A stretch of DNA of 32,524 nucleotides from Myroides odoratimimus (GTDB lineage Bacteria > Bacteroidota > Bacteroidia > Flavobacteriales > Flavobacteriaceae), in NCBI RefSeq assembly GCF_030326305.1, contig NZ_JACAKB010000032.1:1-32524 (forward strand), in the 5' to 3' direction. The position numbers and the translations under genes were made by a program. This document shows, one piece after another, positions 7,962 to 17,652 of this stretch. Under the pieces are notes generated by a model, which did no database searches, was not told the DNA's origin, and was given only the letters and a program-made list of their open reading frames with translations. Numbering within the stretch: the first letter of the stretch is position 1; every line of letters starts with the position of its first letter.

Positions 7962-9533
7962 CTATCTTTCGAATTGACAACAGCTGTGTAAGGCTTTATA
8001 ATCTGCATCTGTTGCTTTGTCTAGTTCTGTATCGTGACCTACTTTAGCTACGGCCTTAGATATGGCAGCTTTAGAGGTTAGTTTCTTGTCAAAATTAAGG
8101 TGTAATACTTTTTCTTTTACATCCCAAGAAGCAGTAGATACCCCTTTTACTTTCTTGGCAGCGGTTTCTATTCTTTCTTTACACAGGTCACAGTTTCCTT
8201 TTACTTTAAGAATGGCATGTTCTAGATTAGCACTTGCTGTAGTACTGTGAGCGTGACTTGTAGCAGCAGGAGCATTATCATTGTTCATCATACTGCGTTT
8301 TCCTTCTAACTGTGCGCTGGCATCAACTGTAAATACTCCATTGGTTACGATTTCTTCTCCATTTTCAAGTCCTGACATCACTACATAATTCTCTCCAAGT
8401 GAAGGCCCTAATACGATTTCTCTTAGCTTGAAGGCAGGAGTAGTGGTATTGGGTTGTTTTACATAGATTACAGAGCGTTTACCAGTCCATAGTACAGAAG
8501 ATTTAGGAATGACCATTTCTTTATTGTACTGTTTTAAAGGAGCTGATATTTTTGCACTTGCGTACATCTCAGGTTTTAGGTTATTATTTCTATTATCTGT
8601 TTCTACCCTTACTTTAGCTGTTCTAGAAGTAGCATCTATAATAGGGTTGATAAAAGCAATTTTTCCTTTAAATACTTCTCCTGGCAAACTCTGAAGTGTA
8701 TATTCTAATACATCTCCTTCTTTGATAAATGGAAGGTCATTTTCGTAGGCATCAAATACAGCCCACAGTTTAGATAAATTAGAAATATTATAAAGCACAG
8801 TTCCTTGACTGATATAATCTCCTTGGTTAACATTTTTTGCCACGACAATACCACTTGTATTTGCATGTATAGATACAAAAGGAGAAACATTCCCAGAGCT
8901 TAAGACTTTGCTTATTTGAGCTTCAGACATCTTCCAAATGCGCAATTTTTCTTTTGCTGCGTCTAATAATAAGGGCTGTAAGTCTTTTAACTTAGCAGCT
9001 TCTAATAACTCTTGTTGAGCTGTTAACAGATCAGGAGAATAGATAGTAGCAATTAGTTGTCCTTGTTTTACGGCTTCTCCTGTAAAGTTAACATATAACT
9101 TTTCGATACGACCATTGACATGGGAAGTTTGAGATTGTTGTAATCGCTCATCTACTTGTATGGTTCCATAGAGTTGAATGTCTTTTACAGCATCTTGATG
9201 TCCTACCACAGTAGTCTGTATATTAGCAAGAGCGACAGCTTCTTTAGACATTTGGATTGCCTGATCGTCTATTGCATCATCACCGCCATCAGAAGATTTA
9301 AGTGGAATTAAGTCCATAGCACATAAAGGACACTTCCCTGGTTTATCCATTTTGATTTGAGGGTGCATAGAACAGGTCCATACCGTATTTTCCTCTTCTG
9401 TAGTAGCTGGTTCTGTATTGTGCTGATGCGATCCTGCACCACCAAAGACCATCCATCCTAATAATAAACCTACAAGTAATATTGCACTATAACGCACAAT
9501 ATTGTTTTTGAATATATTTCTTATTTTCTCCAT
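7962..9533 (-). CDS. cusB: CusB-type RND efflux periplasmic adaptor with two extra metal-binding modules
   Basis: This 523-residue membrane-fusion protein would link the inner-membrane pump to the outer-membrane channel. An N-terminal hydrophobic anchor (about residues 15-31) is followed by a heavy-metal-binding motif WTCSMHPQ...KCPLCAMDL (Cys54, His57, Cys68, Cys71). The adaptor core of lipoyl/barrel-sandwich and beta-barrel domains follows (IEKLYVNFTGEAVKQGQLI, SGIVVAKNVNQGDYISQG). From residue 437 a fused HMA domain carries GNCDLCKERIE (Cys448, Cys451), and the protein ends HSCCQFER. The HMA fusion could capture metal directly or dock a metallochaperone; that is inference. It starts 3 bp after the channel gene, a clear operon. 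Copper/silver is the likely substrate given the Cys/Met ligands, but a broader CzcB-like range cannot be excluded. Confidence 0.9.
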   Translation of the reverse strand: MEKIRNIFKNNIVRYSAILLVGLLLGWMVFGGAGSHQHNTEPATTEEENTVWTCSMHPQIKMDKPGKCPLCAMDLIPLKSSDGGDDAIDDQAIQMSKEAVALANIQTTVVGHQDAVKDIQLYGTIQVDERLQQSQTSHVNGRIEKLYVNFTGEAVKQGQLIATIYSPDLLTAQQELLEAAKLKDLQPLLLDAAKEKLRIWKMSEAQISKVLSSGNVSPFVSIHANTSGIVVAKNVNQGDYISQGTVLYNISNLSKLWAVFDAYENDLPFIKEGDVLEYTLQSLPGEVFKGKIAFINPIIDATSRTAKVRVETDNRNNNLKPEMYASAKISAPLKQYNKEMVIPKSSVLWTGKRSVIYVKQPNTTTPAFKLREIVLGPSLGENYVVMSGLENGEEIVTNGVFTVDASAQLEGKRSMMNNDNAPAATSHAHSTTASANLEHAILKVKGNCDLCKERIETAAKKVKGVSTASWDVKEKVLHLNFDKKLTSKAAISKAVAKVGHDTELDKATDADYKALHSCCQFER

Positions 9534-9536
9534 TGC

Positions 9537-11009
9537 CTAAATATTTTGTGTGTTGTCACGTACTGCTAATAATTTCTTGATAGAAGCTACCATGGTATTG
9601 TAGTTAGCAATTGCTTCTGCTTTTTTTAATTGGTAATCTAATAATTGACGTTGTACTTGTATTACATTGGTTAAATCACTTTTACCTGTTACAAATTCTT
9701 TGATAATAAGGTTGTAAGTTGTCTCAGCCAATGTAGTTTGCTTCTCATACAAGGTGACAATTCGTTGGGCATCATCTAATTGACTTTTGTATCCATAATA
9801 CTCACTTTTTAAAGTATTATAAGTGTCTTTGAACTTCTCTTCACTAGACTTCCACCATAGTTTACCTTCTTCTTGTTGGGCTTTATACTTTTTGCGGAAG
9901 ATAGGAAGACTAACAGTTATCATCGGCATAATCATATCTTTTCCATTCATATCGCCCATAGCTAGCATTTTATCATTAGTCTTTCCGATAACCATATACT
10001 GCAATCCAAGTCCTATCATAGGGTAGCTCATTTTCTTGTCCATTTCAGCCTTGGCTTTATAGGCAAGACCTTCTTCTGTGATCATTGAAAGCATAGGGTT
10101 ATTAGCTTCTATGGCTAGAAGAGCATCTTGCTCCCCATATATAAAAGGTGTTTTCTCTATGTCACCTAAGACTACTTCATGGTTTGCCTCTCTATTTAAA
10201 AGAGCGTTGAATTTTGCTTTCTCTGCTTTTAATTGAGAGTGTAAGCTTTCAATATTATTCTCTATTTCAATAAGCTCTAATCCGATACGCAATACATCAG
10301 ACATTCCTGAGGCGCTACTGCCGCTCATCTCGCTCATACCTCCACTAGATCCCATAGAAGAAGACATCGCTGGTGCGCTACTAGCAGTAGCTCCACCACC
10401 CATACTCATTGATCCCATACCTGCGGATGCAGAAGTAGATGGAGTAGAGGCAGTCTTACTACTTACTTGTGGAGTTGTACTTGGTTTTGCTGTATTTGAA
10501 GGAGCAGAGAACTTTCTAAGAGCTAATTGTTCTAATTGTTGTAAGAGTTTTCTGTTCTCTTCATTATTTCTTAATTGTTCGTTTAGTTTCTGCATTGCAT
10601 ACCATTGGGTATGTACTTGTAAAGTAATATTATCAACTACTTCTTTGTACTGCTCGTTTTGCATATTAGCCATGTGACTAGCTTCTATACGGGCGCTCTT
10701 ACGGGTACCAAACCAAGGAAACATCTGCATGATACTTACATTACCAATAGATCGCCCACCTACAATATCCATAGGCTTTGTGTAGAAGTCCATAGATAAC
10801 TCAGGATCCTTATAAGCACCTGCTTGTGGAATCTTTTGTAAAAAGGCTTCGTGAGCATATTTCTGTGCTTTGATTCCTGGGTTATTTTCTATGGCTACAT
10901 TGAGGTAACTCGATAGAGAATCTTTAGGTTGCTGCTGGGCTAGAGCCGTGGCAGTGAAACTAGTCACTGCTAAGAAGGCTAAATATATATACGTTTTATT
11001 TTTGTTCAT
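9537..11009 (-). CDS. cusC: TolC-family outer-membrane channel (CusC-like) with Met-rich insert
   Basis: This 490-residue exported protein has a signal peptide (cleavage near ALAQ) and the helical repeats of the outer-membrane efflux family, forming the exit duct of the tripartite pump. Motifs such as AIENNPGIKA near the start and the long helices near the end (VIQVQRQLLDYQLKKAEAIA) fit TolC. An unusual insert occupies about residues 168-238. It is built of Ser, Thr, Gly, Ala and Pro with eight Met (198, 201, 203, 215, 219, 225, 228, 236), including GMGSMSMGGG. It sits between two helices of the first repeat, where a loop is expected. Met-rich segments bind Cu(I) and Ag(I) in other proteins, so a metal-collecting loop is plausible but unproven. 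The gene lies 57 bp after the pump gene and 3 bp before the adaptor gene. Confidence 0.9.
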   Translation of the reverse strand: MNKNKTYIYLAFLAVTSFTATALAQQQPKDSLSSYLNVAIENNPGIKAQKYAHEAFLQKIPQAGAYKDPELSMDFYTKPMDIVGGRSIGNVSIMQMFPWFGTRKSARIEASHMANMQNEQYKEVVDNITLQVHTQWYAMQKLNEQLRNNEENRKLLQQLEQLALRKFSAPSNTAKPSTTPQVSSKTASTPSTSASAGMGSMSMGGGATASSAPAMSSSMGSSGGMSEMSGSSASGMSDVLRIGLELIEIENNIESLHSQLKAEKAKFNALLNREANHEVVLGDIEKTPFIYGEQDALLAIEANNPMLSMITEEGLAYKAKAEMDKKMSYPMIGLGLQYMVIGKTNDKMLAMGDMNGKDMIMPMITVSLPIFRKKYKAQQEEGKLWWKSSEEKFKDTYNTLKSEYYGYKSQLDDAQRIVTLYEKQTTLAETTYNLIIKEFVTGKSDLTNVIQVQRQLLDYQLKKAEAIANYNTMVASIKKLLAVRDNTQNI

Positions 11010-11066
11010 TGTTTTATTATTTCGTAGTTACTTGTCAAGGATTGCAAATTTGCGCCATCGAAATTC

Positions 11067-14000
11067 TTAATTCTTAATTCTTTTTACCGCCCATTCTCTC
11101 CACCAACATTGGAATACTGGTACTACAAACATAGTCATGGACTGTATTAGCATTCCTCCGAATGTAGGTATAGCCATGGGTACCATAATTTCTGCTCCTT
11201 TACCCGTAGAGGTCATCACAGGCAGTAGTGCGATTAGAGCAGTAGCAGTTGTCATCGCTGCAGGTCTTACACGTTTTAGTCCCGCGTATACTACCGCTTC
11301 TCGAATTTCTTCTTTAGTTTTAGGATCTCTAGCCTTAAAGGTATCATGTATATAAGTTCCCATCAGCACTCCATCATTGGTAGCTAATCCGAATAAGGCG
11401 ATAAAACCTACCCAGACTGCTATACTTAGATTGATATTGTGCATTTGGAATAAGTCTCTCATATTCATATCTCCGATAGAGAAGTTCATAAACCAAGGTT
11501 GTCCGTATAACCAAAGTAAGATAAAACCTCCTGCAAAGGCTACAAACACTCCTGAGAAGTGGATAAGCGATGCCGCAATGGTTTTAAACTGAAAGTACAG
11601 AATCAAAAGAATCGCTAATAAACTCAGTGGTACAATGTATAGTAATCGCTGAGAAGCTCTTTCTTGTTGCTCATAATTACCAGCAAACTTATAGGTTACT
11701 CCTTTTGGCAGGGTAAGTTCTCCAGAGGCTAGCTTAGCTTGTAATAGCTTATCTGCCTCGTGTACTACATCTACTTCTGCTTTTGTTTCTATTTTATCAA
11801 AGATGACATAACCAAGTAAGAAGGTATTTTCACTCTGAATCATTTGTGAGCCTTTAGCATACTCTATATCGGCTACCTCGCTTAAAGGAATTTGAGCTCC
11901 TGTGGCAGTAGGGATTAGCATTTTAGCTAGCTGTTCTGGGTTATCTCTTAATTCTCGAGGATAACGAAGTCTTACTGGGAATCGCTCACGTCCTTCTACA
12001 GTAGTGGTTAGGGCCATTCCTCCGATAGCAGCACCGATTACATCTTGCAAGTCAGATACAGTAATTCCGTATCTAGCCATATTATGTCTGTTTAGGTGGA
12101 TCTCTACATAAGGAGCACCTACCGCACGATCATAAAATACAGTAGAAGGCATAATAGAAGGGATGTCTTTAAGCGCAGTCTCTAATGCTTTTCCACCAGC
12201 TTCTATAGATTCTAAATCTGGTCCAGATACTTTTAATCCCATTGGCGCACGCATACCTGTTGATAGCATTACAAGTCTAGCCTCGATAGGCTGAAGTTTA
12301 GGAGCAGAGGTTAGCCCAGGCAAGTGAGATACATTTACTATCTCTTGCCAGATATCATCTGCCTTTTTAATCTCAGGGCGCCATTGACGCAAGAACTTAC
12401 CATCTTTGTCTATAATTAAACTATCTCTAGGGATAAGTCTAAAACCATCTTCTACATTATAAGTAGTTCCATTGATGAGTTCAAAATCTCCTTGTTTATT
12501 AACTTTAAATCGCTGTCTATGTCCATTGCTATCTAGGATATACTCTGACCTATAGTTAATCGTATTTTCAAACATCTGAGTAGGAGCAGGGTCTAGAGCA
12601 GAGTTTACACGTCCCCATTTACCTACTGTTAATTCTACTTCAGGAATATTGGAAATACGTCTATCTAATGTACCGATAAACTGAAGGTTCTGTTCAATAC
12701 CTGTATGAGGCATACTTGTTGGCATTAGCAAGAATGATCCTTCATTAAGACTAGGCATAAACTCCTGTCCAATACCTGGGAAGGCCTGTGTTGATTTTTG
12801 CCAAAAAGCAGTTTCTCTAAATGATTTCCATCCTACAGTCTCAAAGCCTTTGGCTAGAAAACCAAAGCTCTTATCAACTCCTAACCATACTAGCATTCCA
12901 AATACTAATGTTAGAATGGGAATACTCATAAATTTCCAGCGGTGAGTAAGTGCCCACCTTAAGATTTTCTCATAGTAGATCACTAATAGCCATAATACAC
13001 CTAATATAGATCCGATAGCTAAAAACACAAAGACAAAGTTTAGTCCTGTACTCTGCTGCGTGCCTAGTGGTAACCATTCTACTGTAAGGTAATATAAAGC
13101 CACAAATAGGGCAAGGGCTACATTGATATAATTGGCTATTGTATCTGTTTTCCAACCTGGTGTAAATAGATTATTAATAGCTACTAATGTTAGTGTTACA
13201 GCGATAAACTCGCCTGTGTATATCCACAGTCCTATACCTGCTATAGCTAAGATATAATTGGCTATTTTGCGCAGTTTTTGTTTGTTTATTTTAATAGAAT
13301 ATACATAGTAGGCTATTGTAGGAAGAACGATGATCCCTAAGATAAATGCCGATAATAGAGCGAAGGTCTTGGTGTAAGCTAAGGGTTTAAATAGCTTTCC
13401 TTCTTGGGCTTCCATTGCAAATACTGGTAAGAAGCTGATAATTGTGGTTAGCATAGCTGTTGACAATGCCCCTGATACTTCTGATACAGCTTTGGTAATA
13501 AGATTGACAAAGGCCATTCCCTTACTTTGTATTCCTTGGGCTTTTTCTTCTTCCATGTACCTGATGATACTCTCGACAAATACAACGCCAACATCTACCA
13601 TAACTCCAATAGCAATAGCAATACCTGATAAGGCAACGATATTGGCTTCTATCCCCATATACTTCATAATGATAAAAGTCGCTAGTACACCAATAGGTAG
13701 AATACTAGAAATAATTACTGACGCGCGCAAGTTTATAACAAGTACGATCACTACGATGATACAGATTAATATCTCGTGTGCTAAGGCTGTTTCTAATGTG
13801 CCTATCGTTTCTTGTATTAATCCTGATCGGTCATAGAAAGGAACTACAGTTACTTTAGATATTGTACCATCGGCAAGTGTTTTTTGAGGAAGACCAGCTT
13901 CCATCTCTTTTATTTTAGCTTTTACATTGTTAATTACATGCATAGGGTTAGCTCCATAACGAGCTACTACAACACCTCCTACAGCTTCAATGCCTTCTTT

Positions 14001-14885
14001 ATCTAGACCACCACGACGTGTAGCAGGTCCTAAGTTAACGAAGGCTACATCTTTGATTTTTACAGGAACATTATTACGAATTGTCACTACAGCGTCTTCT
14101 AGATCCTTGACATTTTTAATATATCCAAGACCGCGTACTAAATACTCTGCTTTATTAATTTCGATGGTCTCTGCTCCGATATCCAGGTTACTTTTCTGAA
14201 TCGCAGACATCACATCCATTACAGATACGTTATAGGCGCGCATCGCATCAGGATTTACCTCTACTTGATACTCTTTTACATATCCTCCGATAGAGGCTAC
14301 CTCAGAAACTCCTTCTGCAGCAGATAAGTTATATTTAGTGTAGAAATCTTGTACCGTACGTAGCTCATCTGGATCCCATCCACCAGTAGGCTCTCCTGTC
14401 TCAGGATTACGTCCCTCTAGGGTGTACCAATATACTTGTCCCAGTGCAGTAGCATCTGGTCCTAATGAAGGTATAACACCCTTAGGTAATGTACCGGCAG
14501 GAAGTGAGTTTAGTTTTTCTAAGATACGCGAGCGGCTCCAGTAAAATTCTACATTCTCTTCAAAAATGATATAGATAAACGACATCCCAAACATAGAGCT
14601 ACTACGCACTGTTTTTACACCAGGGATACCCAGTAAAGAAGTCGTTAGCGGATAAGTGATTTGCTCCTGAATATCTTTAGGAGAGCGTCCCATCCACTCA
14701 GTTGCTACAATCTGTTGGTTTTCACCAATATCAGGGATAGCATCTACTGGTACAGGATCGCTTGGCAGAATATTTTGGTGCCAATTAAATGGAGCTGTTA
14801 TTAGTCCCCATACAATAACTACTACTAGTAGTAATAGAGTAATTACTCTATTGTGTAAGAAGTACTTAATGATTTTATTAAGCAT
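11067..14885 (-). CDS. cusA: CusA/CzcA-family heavy-metal RND efflux pump
   Basis: This 1272-residue inner-membrane pump drives proton-coupled export of metal ions. Family hallmarks are the N-terminal VPVDAIPDIGENQQIV, ATEWMGRSPKDIQEQITYPL, GVMVDVGVVFVE (Asp431, a proton-relay position), GQEFMPSLNEGSFLLMPTSM, LDPAPTQMFE and the C-terminal ATNDGVLMGTYI. The conserved Met residues favour the Cu/Ag branch over Zn/Co/Cd. It is longer than the ~1040 residues of E. coli CusA, largely because of an extra hydrophobic section at about residues 535-640 between the two RND halves. Channel and adaptor genes follow at once, giving gene order A-C-B. No sensor kinase or response regulator gene is present in the window. 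Confidence 0.92.
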   Translation of the reverse strand: MLNKIIKYFLHNRVITLLLLVVVIVWGLITAPFNWHQNILPSDPVPVDAIPDIGENQQIVATEWMGRSPKDIQEQITYPLTTSLLGIPGVKTVRSSSMFGMSFIYIIFEENVEFYWSRSRILEKLNSLPAGTLPKGVIPSLGPDATALGQVYWYTLEGRNPETGEPTGGWDPDELRTVQDFYTKYNLSAAEGVSEVASIGGYVKEYQVEVNPDAMRAYNVSVMDVMSAIQKSNLDIGAETIEINKAEYLVRGLGYIKNVKDLEDAVVTIRNNVPVKIKDVAFVNLGPATRRGGLDKEGIEAVGGVVVARYGANPMHVINNVKAKIKEMEAGLPQKTLADGTISKVTVVPFYDRSGLIQETIGTLETALAHEILICIIVVIVLVINLRASVIISSILPIGVLATFIIMKYMGIEANIVALSGIAIAIGVMVDVGVVFVESIIRYMEEEKAQGIQSKGMAFVNLITKAVSEVSGALSTAMLTTIISFLPVFAMEAQEGKLFKPLAYTKTFALLSAFILGIIVLPTIAYYVYSIKINKQKLRKIANYILAIAGIGLWIYTGEFIAVTLTLVAINNLFTPGWKTDTIANYINVALALFVALYYLTVEWLPLGTQQSTGLNFVFVFLAIGSILGVLWLLVIYYEKILRWALTHRWKFMSIPILTLVFGMLVWLGVDKSFGFLAKGFETVGWKSFRETAFWQKSTQAFPGIGQEFMPSLNEGSFLLMPTSMPHTGIEQNLQFIGTLDRRISNIPEVELTVGKWGRVNSALDPAPTQMFENTINYRSEYILDSNGHRQRFKVNKQGDFELINGTTYNVEDGFRLIPRDSLIIDKDGKFLRQWRPEIKKADDIWQEIVNVSHLPGLTSAPKLQPIEARLVMLSTGMRAPMGLKVSGPDLESIEAGGKALETALKDIPSIMPSTVFYDRAVGAPYVEIHLNRHNMARYGITVSDLQDVIGAAIGGMALTTTVEGRERFPVRLRYPRELRDNPEQLAKMLIPTATGAQIPLSEVADIEYAKGSQMIQSENTFLLGYVIFDKIETKAEVDVVHEADKLLQAKLASGELTLPKGVTYKFAGNYEQQERASQRLLYIVPLSLLAILLILYFQFKTIAASLIHFSGVFVAFAGGFILLWLYGQPWFMNFSIGDMNMRDLFQMHNINLSIAVWVGFIALFGLATNDGVLMGTYIHDTFKARDPKTKEEIREAVVYAGLKRVRPAAMTTATALIALLPVMTSTGKGAEIMVPMAIPTFGGMLIQSMTMFVVPVFQCWWREWAVKRIKN

Positions 14886-15173
14886 AAGATATGTATTTCT
14901 GTATTAAAAAATGACATCTACTAATCTTTGATTCTATGCAACAATAGGTATGGTATAAGTTAAGGTATTACTTATAAACTTAAAAGGCGATAAAATTAGA
15001 TTAGCGATGATAACTAAAAAGGTAATTATCATTTGATCCACAGATAGGTACTATTACTTCTTAAGTAGGGATATCTAAGTATTTACGTTGCTATATACTT
15101 ATTTAGTGTACATTGTAAGGTAAATACTTCAAGTAATACTTTTTATTTAGTAATAGAGTGAAAGGTGTGGATG
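14886..15173. other. Spacer upstream of the pump gene
   Basis: Together with the hairpin to its right this makes a 352-bp gap between the Met/Cys-rich gene and the pump gene. It contains no gene. A promoter for the pump operon would be expected here on the minus strand, but I cannot point to a TAnnTTTG element. Confidence 0.45.
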
Positions 15174-15230
15174 AAGTAACTATCCTAAGAGTTTGCCCAA
15201 AGTGTAGGGCATGAGTTAGTTACTTTTTTT
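15174..15230 (+). terminator. Long imperfect hairpin followed by T run
   Basis: AAGTAACTA (15174-15182) pairs with TAGTTACTT (15217-15225). An inner stem TGCCC (15194-15198)/GGGCA (15207-15211) lies within it, and T7 follows on the plus strand (15224-15230). By its T run it terminates plus-strand transcription, yet the neighbouring genes are on the minus strand. It may block antisense reading into the Met/Cys-rich gene or be a structured element in the minus-strand transcript. Confidence 0.45.
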
Positions 15231-15237
15231 TAGAATA

Positions 15238-15666
15238 TCATATACGATAAATACAGATATAAGACAGGGGGTCTATATCTTTATACTTAAATCCGGAAAC
15301 AGAAACAGAAAGGGGAGAAACAGATACTAAATCAATAGATTTTAAATCTTCTAAGTAATTAGAGTTAAACCATTTCGACTTAATATTAGCTGTTTTGCTC
15401 TTTGTATCTTGAATAACTTTAGGTGTTTGTACTTTTAATTCTGCTATGGTAACTAGTACTCGTGAAGCAACTGTACAACATGGCATATTCATATCCATGC
15501 TGTGAGAGCTTTGCTCCATATTTCCACCACAACAAGACATACCACCCTTAGTACTCATCTCCATACCACAAGTCATCACTTCCTGTGTGCAAGACCACTC
15601 TATAACAGGGCTAGCCGTTACTAAAAAGGATAAGAATAGGAATAATATGGATAGATATTTCTTCAT
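15238..15666 (-). CDS. Met/Cys-rich exported protein, putative copper binding
   Basis: This 142-residue precursor has a signal peptide (MKKYLSILFLFLSFLVTASP). The compact segment from residue 26 to 64 carries six Cys (26, 33, 45, 46, 63, 64) and eight Met, in motifs such as MTCGMEM, GMSCCGGNM, SMDMNMPCC. The rest is short and without known motifs. I do not recognise a named family. The ligand pattern and its position at the head of the copper efflux locus suggest Cu(I)/Ag(I) binding in the periplasm, as sensor, buffer or chaperone. The frame extends upstream to 15720, but a -7 element at 15697-15704 lies inside that extension, so the ATG at 15666 is preferred. Confidence 0.75.
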   Translation of the reverse strand: MKKYLSILFLFLSFLVTASPVIEWSCTQEVMTCGMEMSTKGGMSCCGGNMEQSSHSMDMNMPCCTVASRVLVTIAELKVQTPKVIQDTKSKTANIKSKWFNSNYLEDLKSIDLVSVSPLSVSVSGFKYKDIDPLSYICIYRI

Positions 15667-15696
15667 TTTATGTCTGAATTGTTCAAAACAATGAGA

Positions 15697-15704
15697 CAAA
15701 TATA
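15697..15704 (-). promoter_or_regulatory. -7 element for the Met/Cys-rich gene
   Basis: On the minus strand this reads TATATTTG, a perfect TAnnTTTG, about 30 nt before the ATG at 15666. No clear TTTG -33 element is found upstream. It may be the start of the copper locus transcript, and an activator could compensate for the missing -33. Confidence 0.45.
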
Positions 15705-15996
15705 CTTGTTTTTTAAACATAGATACCTACTTTAAGCTCTTTTTATAGGTGTAAAAGCACTTTTCTTTTTATACTTATACAATTGTTGTTATTTGTTGTA
15801 TAATTCTTGTCTATTATTGGTTTTACTTCTTTTAGACACTTGTCAATAGTGCCATTAATATGGTTAAAGTTTTACAAATTCAAAAACAAGGTTTTGGTAG
15901 AACTTAGCATTAGATTATTTTACTGAAGCATTTTTACTCTTATTTTTTTGTTTTTAACGGGATGTTAATAGAATTGGCTTATTCTTATGTATAGCG

Positions 15997-16034
15997 TTAA
16001 ACCATGTTCGCACTATGTGACTATTGTGGTTTAA
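15997..16034 (+). promoter_or_regulatory. Inverted repeat before aqpZ
   Basis: TTAAACCA (15997-16004) and TGGTTTAA (16027-16034) are perfect inverted 8-mers separated by 22 nt, ending 32 nt before the aqpZ ATG. This could be an operator for a dimeric regulator or a 5'-leader hairpin. The rest of the 15721-16066 spacer shows no gene. Confidence 0.4.
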
Positions 16035-16066
16035 AGAGTCCTAATAGTAAACATAATTAAATTGCT

Positions 16067-16768
16067 ATGAAAAATTATTTTGCTGAGTTCTTTGGGACTT
16101 TTTGGTTGGTATTAGGTGGATGTGGTAGTGCTTTATTTGCCGCAGGGGTACCTGATGTAGGAATCGGATTTGTAGGGGTGTCTTTGGCTTTTGGACTGAC
16201 GGTTTTGACTATGGCTTATGCGGTAGGACCTATTTCGGGAGGTCATTTTAATCCTGCAGTCTCTATAGGGATGTATATAGGAGGAAGATTCTCTGCTAAA
16301 GAGATCTTGCCTTATATCGGTTCCCAGCTAGCAGGGGCAATAAGCGCTGCAGTTGTATTATACCTAATCTATATGGGGAGTTCAATTTGCTGTATTGACA
16401 ATACTCTGCCAGGGGCATTTGCAGCTAACGGATATGGGCATTTATCACCTAGTGGGTTTAATCTAATATCTGCTTTTGTGACAGAGTTTGTATTAACAGC
16501 ATTCTTTATTCTAATTATTCTAGGTGCTACAGATAAGAAAGCAAGTGGTAAATTCGCAGGGATTGTAATTGGATTAGCATTAACGTTAATACATTTAATC
16601 TCTATTCCTATTACTAATACTTCTGTGAATCCTGCTCGTTCTATTTCTCAAGCACTTTTTGTAGGAGGAGAGTATATCCCTCAACTTTGGTTATTTATCA
16701 CAGCTCCAATATTAGGAGCTATCGTAGGAGGTGCAATCTATAAGTATCTTTTACAAGAAAGAAAATAA
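16067..16768 (+). CDS. aqpZ: Aquaporin Z, water channel
   Basis: This 233-residue MIP-family protein of the inner membrane has six membrane helices and both half-helix NPA motifs: GGHFNPAVS (NPA 62-64) and TSVNPARS (NPA 188-190). The selectivity-filter residues read as Phe42, His176, Thr185 and Arg191. This is the set that makes E. coli AqpZ water-selective, and it argues against a glycerol facilitator. Length is normal and the N-terminus [20 protein letters not shown] is typical. It is monocistronic, facing away from the copper locus, with an inverted repeat before it and a hairpin after it. Nothing links it functionally to copper. Confidence 0.95.
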   Translation: MKNYFAEFFGTFWLVLGGCGSALFAAGVPDVGIGFVGVSLAFGLTVLTMAYAVGPISGGHFNPAVSIGMYIGGRFSAKEILPYIGSQLAGAISAAVVLYLIYMGSSICCIDNTLPGAFAANGYGHLSPSGFNLISAFVTEFVLTAFFILIILGATDKKASGKFAGIVIGLALTLIHLISIPITNTSVNPARSISQALFVGGEYIPQLWLFITAPILGAIVGGAIYKYLLQERK

Positions 16769-16803
16769 GAAATCCTGTTTATATATATTGGGATTTCATG
16801 TTT
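16769..16803 (+). terminator. Probable terminator of aqpZ
   Basis: GAAATCC (16769-16775) pairs with GGATTTC (16791-16797), beginning right after the stop codon. The T run behind it is poor (ATGTTTAG), so its strength is uncertain. Confidence 0.45.
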
Positions 16804-17652
16804 AGTTATAATGATTTATTATATTTCTGTCTAGTGTGGTATTAGTGGCTAAGTGAGTAAAAATCGATTTTTTATTAATCCTTAAATTTGATAGATAGTT
16901 TTTAAAGAGTTTGTTCTATCTTATGAAATGAATAAATATTTAATGAAATAATTCATTGAAAATACGTCTATTAAGCAATCTATAGAAAACAAAATATATC
17001 ATAGCCCAATATGTTAGCTCAATTCATAATGGAATAAAGAGATGAATTTAACAACAACTTGTTTGTGGAGTGTTTACCAAATATTTAAAATACTATCTAA
17101 ACTAGTATAGGATAAAAGCAACTTATACCTAATTGTTATCAAGAGCTAATTTCAACACAATAATAAATTATAGTCAAAGTATTTTTAATGTATTGATTTT
17201 GATATAATTTAACTTGAAAACGTTTTTGTATTTGCGGACTTTAATAAAAAAAATAAGCTTAGTTATATGACTTTTAGCCTTTTAAGGGATATCAATTAAT
17301 TATATACAGTAAAAAGTACCATTAGTTAGCTAAGTTTCTTTTTAGTACTATGTGGTTGTGTTTGTTTTTTTTTAAATATTTGTTAATTAATTAAATTGTT
17401 GTTTGTTTTTAATTATCTATTTAATTAAAAGTATTTAATAATGTTAAAAAATTATTTTAGGTGTAAAAAAAACATTTTTTTCTGTTAAAAATATGTACTT
17501 TTAAAAAGTAGAACAACAAGCTTACGTTGTATGAGAAAAAGATGTGTTTTATTCTTTTTAGCCAATTAGTAAAACGTAGCTATAATACATAGTTTTTTTC
17601 TTTTCAACCTATAGAGACACACTCTTAACCAAGTCGTCTGTATTAGTAAAAG
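16804..17652. other. Gene-poor A+T-rich region
   Basis: No protein gene is readable in about 850 bp. Near the right side, GCTTACGTT (about 17520) could pair with AACGTAGC (about 17574) with one bulge. A strong terminator follows at 17653, so a short non-coding transcript from roughly 17500 to 17682 is possible. A weak -7-like TACTTTTA lies just upstream. Confidence 0.4.

Noticed and set aside
13444-13836. 130-codon plus-strand open frame inside the pump gene
   Set aside because: It is antisense to the well-conserved CusA coding sequence and has no supporting motif.
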